Positions 23,840 to 34,954 of a stretch of DNA of 64,000 bases are shown in pieces. Both the position numbers and the translations under genes were made by a program. The notes below the pieces were generated by a model, which ran no database searches, was not told the origin of the DNA, and saw nothing but the letters and a program-made list of their open reading frames with translations. Origin of the DNA: Melieria omissa. Lineage: Eukaryota; Arthropoda; Insecta; Diptera; Ulidiidae. Where the stretch lies: assembly GCA_963971225.1 (NCBI GenBank), contig OZ020267.1, positions 65,376,577 through 65,440,576 of the forward strand, in the 5' to 3' direction. Every line of letters starts with the position of its first letter. Positions within the stretch are counted from its first letter, which is position 1.

Positions 23840-25130
23840 ACGGAAGTTGAGGACTGATGGAAGACTGTTCCATATTTATGTCAAGATTCCTGCTTTACCA
23901 AACAGTATATTGATGTCGAATATTGACAAGTTCGATGTGAGCACAGGTAGCACAAATACACAGGAAGTAGTTAGTAGTCCGAGGGGGCAGAGAACGGGAC
24001 AGAGACACAGGAAGTGTTCCGCCGTCTCAACGTCCTGTGCTTTGCCCATAGAAAATGGCCCGTCATTAACCCGACCATCTGCCTGCAGTCCCTTCTGCCT
24101 AGTGACAAAAGAAACTGTGAGCATTTGTCGGATATGGCGGGAAGCATAAGTTTCGTCCACCTGCAGCCGCTCTCAGCCTGCCATGCTCGCTTCTGGGTCA
24201 TAGTGACCCATTCGTTAACTGTGGCTTTCATGGCTGCAGATGGGATGGGCAGAACAGGCTCAGGGCCGACAAAATCAGCCTCAGAGCCCATTCTGGCTAA
24301 GGAATCCGAGGTCTCGTTACCCGCATTTGCTACGTGTCCCGGGACCCAGGTGAGCAACAGGGTATTGTATTTGCCGACATAATTAAGCCTGGATTTGCAG
24401 GACTTGACTAGCAGTGGTTAGAGTGGTTAGAGGGCTGTCCAAGGCCATAAGCGCAGCTTGGCTGTCGCTACAGACACAGATAGACCTGCCTCTCCACCTA
24501 TTCTCTATGACAAAGTTCATCGCCTCAAGTATCGCATGCACCTCTGCCTGAAACACAGATGCGTACGAGCCTAGGGCAAAGAACCGTCTAGTTCCCGTGG
24601 ATTCAACGAAGACCCCAGAGCCAGAACCTTCTTCTGTTCTGGAGCCGTCCGTGAATATACGGAAGCAGTGTTTACCGGGCTCATCCCCAGCAGCAACACT
24701 ATGTACCGCTTTTTTAGTATGACATTTGAAGGCATGGAGTCGAGGGACATGGACCCCACGTATTCCCAAATACACCTCTGCATTGCCAGAAAGCCGACAG
24801 TGCTTTCGATGTCTTAAGTTCTACGTGAGATTTCCAAAGGAGTTTATCATCTAGGATAACTCCCAGATATTTCACCTCTTTGGATAGCTGGATAGTGACT
24901 CCCTTGACTGTGGGCAGAATGACTCTATGAAGCTTCCTCCTCCTGGTAAAGAGAACCATACCAATTTTGGCGGGATTAGCAGATAGCCCGTTCGCATTAC
25001 AACAGGTGTCAATCATATACAGAGTTCTCTGCACTTTTCTGCAGATGTGCATAAGGGAAGGGCCGGTTACAAGACAGGCCACATCGTCCGCGTATGTTTG
25101 CGCGTAGACTCCAGAGTCATTCATTTATTG
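23840..25130 (-). mobile_element. Degraded LINE: reverse-transcriptase end, RNase H and zinc knuckle
   Basis: Read on the minus strand, 25124 down to about 24715 gives the YADD box (YAQTYADDVACLVTGP) and the RT thumb (AKIGMVLFTRRRKL, VKYLGVILDDKLLWKSH). 24775-24383 gives RNase H (FTDGSRTEEGSGSGVFVEST, FQAEVHAILEAM, CVCSDSQAALMALD), and 24357-23971 gives WVPGHVANAGNETSDSLAR and the C-terminal region with AEHFLCLCP. Frame changes separate the blocks, so it is a pseudogene. It begins just upstream of the YADD box (5'-truncated). RNase H plus knuckle fits the R1/LOA/I side of LINE diversity. Confidence 0.8.
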
Positions 25131-26710
25131 GCTTAAAGTTACTTCGGATAGTATAGATGAATGAAGATGATGAAATGCCTCCAGGCCAATGAAATGAGGA
25201 GAAAGTGACGTAGAAACATTATCCATTGATATACAAGCATTATGCATTTACAAAGAAACAATATCATTCATTATTAAAGAAGGTAATAGCGACTATGGAA
25301 TGTCTACAAAGCACATGTCATAAGATCTTTCAAAGTAACTTCTTCAAAAGGACAGAACAAGTCAGAAACAAAATGTTTGGCTCCTGACTACAAACGAAGC
25401 GAGCGGGAATAAAAACTGAGAAACTTAAGTTTCCAATTTCCTTTATTTACAAAAAAGTATTTATTTAAATTTCTAATAGATATATAAGAAAAACATGGAA
25501 ATTATTTAGAAATATCTCAAAATGTCTCTTGGAGTACAAACCCCTTAATGCCTAAATATTAGAAGGGCAACTGGGAATAGAAATTGAGAACTTGTACTTT
25601 TCCTAATTACATACATCAAACTAAAATAAATTTAAATATTTTGTGGACTTTTGCCGATGCTGCAGTATTCTGGTGGCGATAAAAGAATTTTGAACTTTGA
25701 TAATAATTCGTAATTAAATTGTAGACCACAATTTTAAAGGGGTTTGGCGCGCACTGTGTAAATTGTCCATTGAATGCACTGTGACATTGAATTTTCATAC
25801 AAATTATGTGTAAAAAATCCAATTCCAAATATCGCTGCACTTGCACAGAACCATGCAGGCACATATCTAATGCATGTATGCATGTAAATTATGACTCGTG
25901 TAGAATTGTTGAAAATGTTCAAAAATCTAAAAATCAATTTTCGTACACATACAATTCGTATGGTCATCAAAAACTCATAAAATATTATGAGGCATTGAAT
26001 TTCAAAATTCATTGCTCGAGCGTGTACACATGCGCAGACGACTCTGGATACGCCAATTGCGTCTGCGCGCGGCTTATGATGCATTTTGAAAGGTTCAAGA
26101 GTGCACCGGCAGACGAACAAACTAATGCGCAGTGAAATAGTGTGAGAAACATTACGTGGTGCGTTCGGACGAAGAAAACCATTCGGGTTCGATTGCAAAA
26201 AGGTGAATGGTGGCTTTTTGGGAAAAAGGCAATAAAATTTCTTTGGACTGCCACCCACCCAAAATGAACTGCACTTGACTTGGCGCTGCCGAGAGTTGTC
26301 AATGACATTTCCAATGGTGCGTGGCTTGTCAGAGGTAAATGTTAGAAAGTCTTAAAAGTCGTAAAATTCAAAATTTTTGTTTGGAATTTGGCGGTGGCGG
26401 CGACGACTGGTCGTTGTTCGTTGGTGGTTGGCGGTTGGCAGATTTTTATAGCATTTTTATGTCCTTTGAAAATATGCGCAAACGACTTGTTTGGACATTT
26501 GGAATGGACTCGAATTACGCATAAAACAATGTTTGGCGTTTAAAAGGCAGTTTTTATTTAATAGGGCGTGGTTTATGTACAAAATATTTCATTTCAATGA
26601 GAGTCTTTTTGAACGAAAATTATAAATTTCACTTAAGGTTTTGTGCATTTCTGATGTTTGACTTGAGTGTAGGCAGTTTGAATATGAATCTGTGCTATAT
26701 ATTACTGCTA
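25130..26710. other. Non-coding DNA, no gene seen
   Basis: Short frames on both strands without domains. A somewhat GC-richer patch lies at 26010-26420. Confidence 0.35.
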
Positions 26711-26712
26711 TA

Positions 26713-26946
26713 CAGTCGCGTCTGGGTATAGTAAACACGTCGATATAGCAAACACCCATGGAGAGACATGGAGCCTCTAAATACTGAAAAAAAATGTTAA
26801 AAGCATTTTCAAGCAAAAAACAAAAAGTGTATTTTAAGCAAATAAAACGAGTTTTTGAATAAAAATGTTAACCTTGATATAGTGAAGAACCTCAATACTG
26901 TGAACAGGCCTTGCAATGATTAGTTCACTATATCCAGACACGACTG
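26713..26946 (+). mobile_element. Tc1/mariner-pogo-like MITE, copy 1
   Basis: Begins CAGTCGCGTCTGGGTATAGT and ends with the complement of CAGTCGTGTCTGGATATAGT. TA flanks both ends (26711-26712, 26947-26948). 234 bp without coding capacity. The two other copies (29359-29596 inverted, 48661-48898) share the interior GGAGCCTCTAAATA block and the CAGGCCTTGCAAT block. Confidence 0.85.
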
Positions 26947-27189
26947 TATATGAAAAGATAAACTATCTAATACTTGTTCAAAATGGTTTAATACATTTGT
27001 TCCATTTTGATTGAGCTGAGGCTGAGTCCTTACGCTGATATATCCTTTCAATATACTAAATATTATTAATTATTCTGAATTACTTGGATTTTGGTATCTA
27101 TTCAAAAATACAAAGAATTTTTATTTATATCTTAACTAAGTGTTTAAACATTTTTGCTGTTTTACTTGAATTTTTAGTCAATTTTTTGA

Positions 27190-27335
27190 ATATTGTGTTT
27201 ATATTTATATATTGTGAATCGTGTTACATACTTAAACATTCTGAAATCATCCTCTTATCCGAATAAATATTTTGCATGGCTCGTAAGTTCTGAATAATTG
27301 TTTTGAAAGGTATTAAAAACTTGGAGGAGTGTTGA
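27190..27335 (+). mobile_element. Decayed fragment of the TTAA/CCCTTTCGGG MITE family
   Basis: The stretch reading ATCATCCTCTTATCCG, ATATTTTGCATGGCTCGTAA, TGAATAATTGTTTTGAAAGG, ATTAAAAACTT aligns by eye with the right half of the copies at 48478-48964 and 59337-59543. Terminal CCCTTTCGGG is not preserved. Confidence 0.45.
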
Positions 27336-27339
27336 ATTC

Positions 27340-27565
27340 TATACAAATAATTTTTATTTATTTCGCAATTTAGTTTTTAAGCATTTTGGCTTGAATTTCG
27401 TATTTTTTTTAACACAAAGATATTTTCTATTTATTTCCTAACTTAGTTCTTATGTAATTTGCCTTGATTTTTGTATTTTTTAAATATAAAAAATATGTAT
27501 TTATTTCCTAACGTCGTTTTTATACAATTTGACTGCATAATTACACAAAATATTTTTATTTTATA
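27340..27565. repeat. Diverged tandem repeat, unit about 70-75 bp
   Basis: Three degraded units, each with TATTTATTTCCTAAC.TAG-like start, then TT.TA..AATTTG and a TTTTTGTATTTTTT-like end (starts near 27350, 27425 and 27497). A weaker copy may lie near 27119. Confidence 0.5.
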
Positions 27566-27599
27566 TTTAAGTTTGTAGTTTGTGTATTTAGTTTGCTTT

Positions 27600-29090
27600 C
27601 ATTCAAGCCAACCAGTTTCTATATCTTTCACAACAAATTATATTTTATATTTTTATTATTTTAATTATATATTTTTGTTAATAATTTCAACCATTTATTT
27701 GTTTCTATGTATAACATTAAACTTATGTAAATATAAATTTCCAACACACATGCAGTTGCTGGCGTCAATTGGTGTCTGTACTCTCTGAATTTGTGTGTGT
27801 GTGTGCGTATTTTCGAACAATATTAACCTTTGATACTTACGAACAAATTTAATTTAATAATGCTGATAAGCGAGACACTTCTGCTGTGTCCATCAAAATG
27901 AAATTAAACACAGCTATAACAAAAACAATAATGCCAGCCATCGCCAAAGGCAACAGCGACAAGATCGCTCGTTGAGCGCTGATCATCTGATGTTGAAATT
28001 GATTTTTTGTTGAATTTTTCGGTATTTCAACATTTAAGTACTCAATACATTGGTTTTTCGATTTTGTTTTTTGTTTAAAGCGCAATGTTTGGTAATTTTT
28101 ATTTTGGGTAAATGAATTTGTACAGACGTCATTAGCTTTTGACTTTGTGGCCTTTGCCATGGCAGCGCGTTTAGGCGATTTATGAAAAAAATAAACCAAT
28201 GGTCAAGGCAACAACTGTTCCAAAACACATTAATTGACTTAGCACAGCCGCAGCACATGGCCCAAGGGCAACTTGGTCCTGTGCGCCTGTGTCAATGTTG
28301 AGTGCAAATATTTTTAGTATTTATTAAACTCTCTTGACAATATATTCGCTTTCGAAGCAATGCCAAAGCAAATAAACAACCAAAGGTAAACAGTTCAATT
28401 TAAAATGCGCCTTGACACACGTCAAAAATGGCCATTTGCAGGTAAAATGTTTGCTTCAAAGTCGTGGCAACCTTAAAAAAGAAATGAAACTATTGCATTA
28501 TGAAAAGTACGTTTCAAAAAGGAAATCTCGATGTGTTCAATGGCATCAGCTAAGCAAAGGATACACAAAATATTTTCCTCTTCTTGGCGCTGTAGCTTTG
28601 TTGCCTATTTTCGAAAACAAAAAATTCGTTTAAGGACTCGATGCCTGTTTTATTTGTTTGTGGTTCTTGACACTTAACGAAAACAAACATTCGAGTGGCC
28701 ACGAATGTTACGTGGGTACGAATAGGCGCTTGCTGCCGTATCATTCTGTGGTACGTGTCCTGTCTGCTGTTTAGCAGATTTTACCTCAATGTGTGTCAGT
28801 GAGTGTTGATTGTTTTTCTAACGATTTCTCTTTCAAGCACACTTTCGTTGTGATCCTCAGTGAAATTCATTAGGCACCTGATCAGAAATAGCTCGACATC
28901 TTACTATATAGCTAGAACTAGTAAGAAGATTTGGCCTTTGAACGAACTGATTTAGTCAGATAATCAGTAAGTGTGTTAAATTTTTTATTTTGTATTGAAA
29001 AAATAAACCTAATCAGCACAACAAATCTACTGATTTTGCAGTTTTTATTGTTTTCTGTGTCGATGTTTTACTATACTTCAGTACAGTGAT
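27600..29090. other. Non-coding DNA, no gene seen
   Basis: AT-rich with short unsupported frames. A (TG)n tract lies near 27793-27806. Confidence 0.35.
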
Positions 29091-29120
29091 GGATTCAGGG
29101 GGGTTTTTAGGGGTTGAAAA

Positions 29121-29779
29121 TACATACAAATTAAAAGGCATTTTTGTTTTTTGAATGATTTGTAAAAAAAATATTAAAAATATATATTTGAAACCCCAAC
29201 CAAAATATTTTTCTGAAATCGCACCTGCTTCAATATGAAAATTAATTATGCTTACATTGGTTTTAATTGGATAACCCATAACTCTTTGTTGCTGGAAGCG
29301 GTGACTTTAGTTGATTTGTATTAATATAAATCAGTATATACACAACTTTATTATATTACAGTGGTGTCTGGATATAGTGAACTAATTATTGCAAGGCCTG
29401 TTCACTGTATTGAGTTTGTTCACTATATCAATGTTAACATTTTTGTTCAAAAACTCGTTTTATTTGCTCAAAATACACTTTTTGTTTTTTGCTTGAAAAT
29501 TTTTCTCTATATTTAGAGGCTCGATGTCAAAATATGGGTGTTAACTATATCGAGGTTTTTACTATATAGGGGGTTCACTATACCCAGACACGACTGTACA
29601 TACAAATTAAAAGGCATTTTTGTTTTTTTTTAATGATTTTTTAAAAATATTAATACAATATATATTTGAAAACCCAACCAAAATATTTTTCTGAAATCGC
29701 CCCTGCTTGCTTTGTTGCTGGAAGCGGTGACTTTAGCTTATTTGCATTTATATAAATAAGGTATATAACTTTGTTATGG
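29121..29779. repeat. Tandem duplication split by a MITE
   Basis: Unit A (29121-29356) and unit B (29597-29779) both start TACATACAAATTAAAAGGCA. They share ACCAAAATATTTTTCTGAAA and TTTGTTGCTGGAAGCGGTGA. Unit A has an extra stretch of about 55 bp between these blocks. The MITE at 29359-29596 sits exactly between the two units. Confidence 0.75.
29359..29596 (-). mobile_element. Tc1/mariner-pogo-like MITE, copy 2 (inverted)
   Basis: TA, then CAGTGGTGTCTGGATATAGT at the left and the complement of CAGTCGTGTCTGGGTATAGT at the right, then TA (29597-29598). Same interior as copy 1 in opposite orientation, 238 bp. Confidence 0.85.
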
Positions 29780-29887
29780 TATATCGTTTTAGATTTTCGG
29801 AAATAGGTCACTCTACATTTAACCAACTAGTGGCAGATTAAAATTAATTTTGAGGCAGCCGTTTATAACTTTTGAGCCCAATACCAT

Positions 29888-30137
29888 TTAACACTAGAAA
29901 GACAATTGCGGTCATTTTGACGATTAAAAATTTTTAAATATCTGTATTTTCCTTAGTATTTCTATCAACTTTTGCTCTGGTAACTTTTATTTTTTTATCG
30001 TGAAAAATTTTATATTATTTTAAAATTTATTTTTTGACAAATTAGCCATATCCGATGTGTACTCATCGAGATATCAGCGGATATGATATGATGAAGTCTT
30101 TCCAGGTACGGAAAACTTACGGTCTTTTTATTGTTAA
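29888..30137 (+). mobile_element. TTAA-flanked MITE with CACTAGAAAGAC ends, copy 1
   Basis: Starts TTAACACTAGAAAGACAATT and ends GGTCTTTTTATTGTTAA. 250 bp including TTAA at both ends, matching along its length with the copy at 39981-40230 (shared TTGCGGTCATTTTGACG, ATATCTGTATTTTC and ATATCAGCGGATAT). The TTAA target fits piggyBac-type mobilisation. Confidence 0.8.
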
Positions 30138-30425
30138 AAATATTTTCCACCCACATTTTTTAAACCCTTGAACTCCAAGCATTCCTTGTGTGTGCCGCTG
30201 TAATCAGTACATCAAACTATGAAACTGAGTTTATTCTTCTTAAATGAGTTTTTTGGGTAATGCCAAACACTTTCGAAGTGAAGCTGTTATGAAAAGATAA
30301 AATCGCAGCTTTTAAAAGTAAGAATTTAATAGAAATTTAACATAATTTTCTGTGATTTCGGAACAAAAGATCGATTTTACAACTTCATCTTGGGAGACTG
30401 TTAAACAAAACCATTTATAGGAAAA

Positions 30426-30705
30426 AAGTTTTTGAAATCGAAAATTTTGTATGTATCCTTTGTTTTTTAACCCACCCGTAGTTGATATTGAAATCAGTCC
30501 GATGATAGTTTTTCAATTTAGAACTGTGTGCACTTGACTTAAAAACCGATAAAGCTGCCCAACTGAAGTTTTTGAAATCGAAAATTTTGTATGTATCCTT
30601 TGCTTTTTAAACCACCCGTAGTTGATATTGAAATCAGTTCGATGATAGTTTTTTAAGTAAGAATTGTGTGCATTTGACCTAAAAACCGATAAAGCTGCCC
30701 TACTG
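30426..30705. repeat. Tandem duplication, two 140-bp units
   Basis: Units 30426-30565 and 30566-30705, both starting AAGTTTTTGAAATCGAAAAT and ending GATAAAGCTGCCC.ACTG, with scattered substitutions. No coding potential. Confidence 0.85.
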
Positions 30706-30709
30706 ACTA

Positions 30710-32040
30710 AAACTTTTGTCTAAAAACGTTCATTTTTATACAAAACTATGCTGTAATATTCTTTTTAACTTTTTAACATTGAATGACTTTTTGACATTCA
30801 ATGACATTTCAAAACCCTAGACAGCCTAAATAACAGTACTTAACTGTGTCGATTTCAACTGTTTAAGGGCGTTCATTGCTTTGATTTGCATTCGAGTGAA
30901 TTCCTCAACTAAATCGCTGGTTCCCAATTTTATTGTTGTCTATTTTATTGATGTGTTGGTAAATTAATTAAAATGTAAGCCATTGTGTTTTTCCTATAAT
31001 ACAGAAATAACCACCAACAACAACACCACTGACATGCGATGAACAATGAGAAAAAGAACAAAAAGGGGCGTACACGAATAATTCAGGCCATGCAGTGTGC
31101 AAGCGTGACAGAGAGGCATATAGGACCGTCAGCAAAACGCCATGCAAGGAAGCAGGCGGCACTGAGTCGTTGTGTGCCGTTAACAACAACAACAACAATA
31201 CGAACCCCGCCGTTTGGTGAGTTTCACCATTTGTATCTTTGTGTGGTGAGTTGTAGCGGCTCAGCCAAAGCAACAAGTAGTTGTAGTTGCTATAGTCGAT
31301 GAGAGAGAGTGAGAGTGTGAGGAGCAACTGGTGGAAGCAATGAGCACGATCGATGTTCGTGCTCAACGAATGGGCATGGGACGATGAAGCGTATGAAAGG
31401 AGAATCGGTAATACTTGTGTATGTTCTGTTGCCTGCGTGCGCAGTGGCGCAGGAGGGTTTTCGTATGCGGTGGGGTTTGAAAGATGGGTTTGGAGTTGAC
31501 TGAGATGATTAAATGTAAATTACTCTTTCCGAACAAAGACGTCCAAGGGTGTAGGGTTTCGAAGCTTGAACGAGGGGCCCTCTCTTAGACTCTTCAAAGC
31601 TTCAAGAGCTGAAATTGAAAAAATAAAATAAAATTCAACACTAAAGATGATCTATTTGTACATTTTTGATTTCTCATGTTTAGAACTTGAGTTATGGTTG
31701 AGGTCAAATGAAAAGTAAGGATAGTTTGAAGAACAATAAATCCAACCAGTACTGATGTGAAATGTTGGATGTATTCAAAGTCCCAACGAACCCGATATCG
31801 GGTCGTTTTGGGTTATAAGGCTTTTATATTTGCCTCGTGCCAGGGGAACAGAGAAAATATTAGCCTTAAACTTCTCACCCATAACTGCGTTATTGCTACC
31901 ACAAGCCCCTCTTTCGCCACACCAGTGTGTGCACCGCTTATGGAAGCTGGAGATGTTTTACTTTTCGTTTATGTTTTTGTTTCATTTTTGTTTTTGCTAC
32001 TCTTATTTATTTATTTCGGAAAAGAATTCGACGAGATGTT
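30710..32040. other. Region directly upstream of srp coding exon, no coding exon seen
   Basis: 31000-31470 is GC-richer with CAACAA repeats and may be regulatory. No confident TATA or initiator was placed, and the frames of up to 132 codons lack domains. Confidence 0.35.
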
Positions 32041-32059
32041 TTTCCCATGAATGTATGAA

Positions 32060-32261
32060 CGCGATCTGTATTAGCAGTTTCAGTAAAAAACGCGAACGAT
32101 TCGCCAGGCGTTGCGGGAATCGGCGGAAAGTGCACATTCTGAGCGGAAATCGCGAGCTAAATACTTTGCATGGACCCGAATCGGCGGTTGGGTTTTATAA
32201 TTTCATAGTTTGGAAAGGAAGGAAAATCGAATGAAATCGCAGCCAATGTTAGTGAAAAACA
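32060..32261 (+). promoter_or_regulatory. srp: Probable srp 5' leader ahead of the start codon
   Basis: Composition changes here to that of a fly 5' leader, and an in-frame TGA (32253-32255) directly precedes the ATG at 32262, so translation cannot start further up in this frame. A possible acceptor TATTAGCAG|TTTCAG near 32080 would make this part of the second exon. The upstream exon and the transcription start are not identified. Confidence 0.35.
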
Positions 32262-34954
32262 ATGAAATTTCCCTCACGCAAAACAAAGAGCACCACAACA
32301 GCGAACAGTGGTGGCACGCGGCTGGCCAAAAGTGTTAGCAAGGACCGCGAGAAGGATCGACGTGCGCCGAATTTGCTGGCGAATGCCGCCAAAATGAAGA
32401 TCACCAAGTGTAATGCGAAATTCGCAGCTACAACCAATGGCAATCGAGTGACAAATACGAGCTCGAAGAACGGCGCCCCAATGCAAGGATTGCAAGGACT
32501 ACAGTGTGCTGCCGGCGCTGGGACGCTGCTGGCCAGGACATACAGGCAAATGCTGAGCGGCGACGAGAGAGCGGCGACAGGATCGTTTGTGCTCAACGGC
32601 GGTGCCAGCGGTGGTGGAGGTGAGTTGGCATCGGCAGTGAATGGGCAGCAAGAAGGACAGCAGGATCAGTTCGCAGGCCAATTGGCTACGGCCTGTGCGG
32701 ATGGCAATGCAGCGGCCACAACAATGTACACGAAAGGGACATCAACAATCGGCACGAATGCAGCAACAATGCCAGTCATAGCGCCGATTACGGCTACGGG
32801 GAAACCGCCAACAATAACAACAGCAGCGACAATAGCCACAGTGCCCCAGACGCACACTCACTCACTGGCTGTGAACTCAACACAACAACAACAACAACAG
32901 CAGCATTTACTACTGCAAAAACACAACCACAACCATAGCCATAGCCAGCACGATCAACAGCCACCACAGGCAACAACACCAGCGGCGACAATACCAACAC
33001 CAGCCGCCACAACAACAACCACCACCACGGCGTCGTCATCATTGTCCGCAAACACAACGAACTCGAACTCGAAATCGTTGTCGCCGTTGCCGTTGCCATT
33101 GCCGTCGTTGTCGTCGTCGTCGTCGTCTGTGTCTGTGTCGTCGTTAGGGTGCGCGACACCACAACTCATATCAGTTGTCAACGAAACATCAAACCAAACG
33201 GTGTTACGTACAATCGGAGGAGCAACAGCAACAACGGCAACGGCAGCAGCAGCAGCGGCAGCCACTACCAGCGCAATAGTCGAGCAGCGAGCGGCGGCGG
33301 CAGCAACGGCCGCCACATTAGAAGTGAAATTGGAGGAGACGGAGGAGTTCGGCGGCGCGCATAATAATCGCAGCAGTGACGTCGACAACGTCAACAACAC
33401 CGACACACTGCAGCGCCAGCAACGAGATAAAAATTCCAAAATTATTGATAAGTGTAGAAATGCGATAACGACAACGGCGACGACACCAGCAACAGCTGCC
33501 GACACGGCCAACACCGCGGCAACTGCAACAAGCGCGTCCGTGCCGGTCGTAACGTCAGCAACAACAACACCAGCCGTGGCAACAATATCAGTGATCAGCA
33601 ATAGTAATACTAACATCAACAATAACAGTAACAACGGCAACAACACAACTAGTTGCAACAATATTTCGAACGCGAACAGTGTGCGGGGGAGTGGCGAAAC
33701 GTTGCACGTTGGCAGCGCGGAAAGTGTCGACAATAATCAAGTTGAAAAACAGCTAAAACAAGAACTAAGTGAGCAACAACATTTGAACAGTGATCAGCAA
33801 CAATTGACAAGTGAATTATTGCCATTAAATTACCGCGGCGCAAACAATTCCGTTATAATTGCCAACTTCAACAATCCGCAAACAACACTTCACTACCAGC
33901 AGCAACATCATCAGCAACAACAGGAGCAGCAGCAGCAGCAACAGCACACGCCGCCAGCGCCGAGTGACGCGTACTTGCGCTACGGCCAGCAGTTGTCTCA
34001 CCACAGCCTCGCCGACGACAACGACGAGGACGACGATCGGCAGCTGCAACGCCACCAGCAGCAACTGCTCAACGCATCGCACAGCATACTCAGCGGCAAC
34101 ACGGACCCGAACCTGAACCTGGCCGTCGCCGGTCTGCAGCATCAGCATCACGCCTTGCAACTGCAACAACAGCACCAGCAGCAGCAGCAACAACAGGCGC
34201 ACTGGTTGGGCTCGTACACCAGTTGCGCGTACGATCTGTCGCGACACCATCATCATCAGCAGCAACAGCAGCAACACCACCAGCAGTTGCAACAGCAGCT
34301 CGAGCAGCAGCAGCAGCAACACCACAAAGATCTCGTCGACAAAACCGACCTGATTGCGTTGCATTCGCAATCGCTGCTTCTGCCCTCGCACCTCGCGCAT
34401 CTGCAACAGCCACCAACGGCGCCCACGCCCACCCACTACCATCACCAATTCGACGACAATATGCGCAACAATTTCACGCTGTACACCGCCTACGGCGGCG
34501 GCAATCCGCACGAACACCTGCAACATCACAGCACGGCCAGCGCCGCGCCCACCAGCATCGACGAGGTCATCCAGGACACACTCAAGGACGAGTGCATCGA
34601 CGACCATCACACGGGCGTCAGCTACTACACGCTGACCTCGGTGCCTGACCTGCAGGCACTCAAGGAGTCCTACCACCACCAGCAACTGGCGCAGGAGCAG
34701 CAGTCGCTGACGCAGTCCCAGCTGCAGCAGCATCACCTGCACGTCGCCACCCAGCAGCATCACAACAATTCGGCCAGCTCGGGCGGCGAGTCGCCGTCGC
34801 CCACGGCGCTGTCGCATGCGGGCGATGTCGCAACCCTGCAGAGTTTCACCCAGTTGACCAATGCGACCGCGCATCGTGATATCTATGGAAATTTGACGCC
34901 GGAACATGCGTCCATGCCGTACTTTCCATCCTCGCTGAGTCCGGTGCTGCCCAG
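32262..34954 (+). CDS. srp: srp coding exon 2: start and long low-complexity N-terminal region
   Basis: 2693 nt, residues 1-897 plus two bases (AG). The start [10 protein letters not shown] follows an immediate in-frame stop. Residues 1-60 are basic. Thr/Ala/Ser-rich runs fill about 130-480, with Gln tracts near 208-215, an HQQ tract near 545-565, an acidic DDNDEDDD near 582-590 and a HHHHQQ tract near 661-690. The last 170 residues are less repetitive and look conserved: [51 protein letters not shown] and [16 protein letters not shown]. The donor is CCCAG|GTGAGT. CAG-rich repeats make this exon open in other frames on both strands; those are artefacts. Confidence 0.93.

Noticed and set aside
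33825..34907. 360-codon minus-strand frame opposite srp exon 2, plus similar frames at 32794-33733 and 34090-34416
   Set aside because: CAG/CAA repeats leave several frames open. Products are Leu/Val/Ala-rich shadows with no domain.
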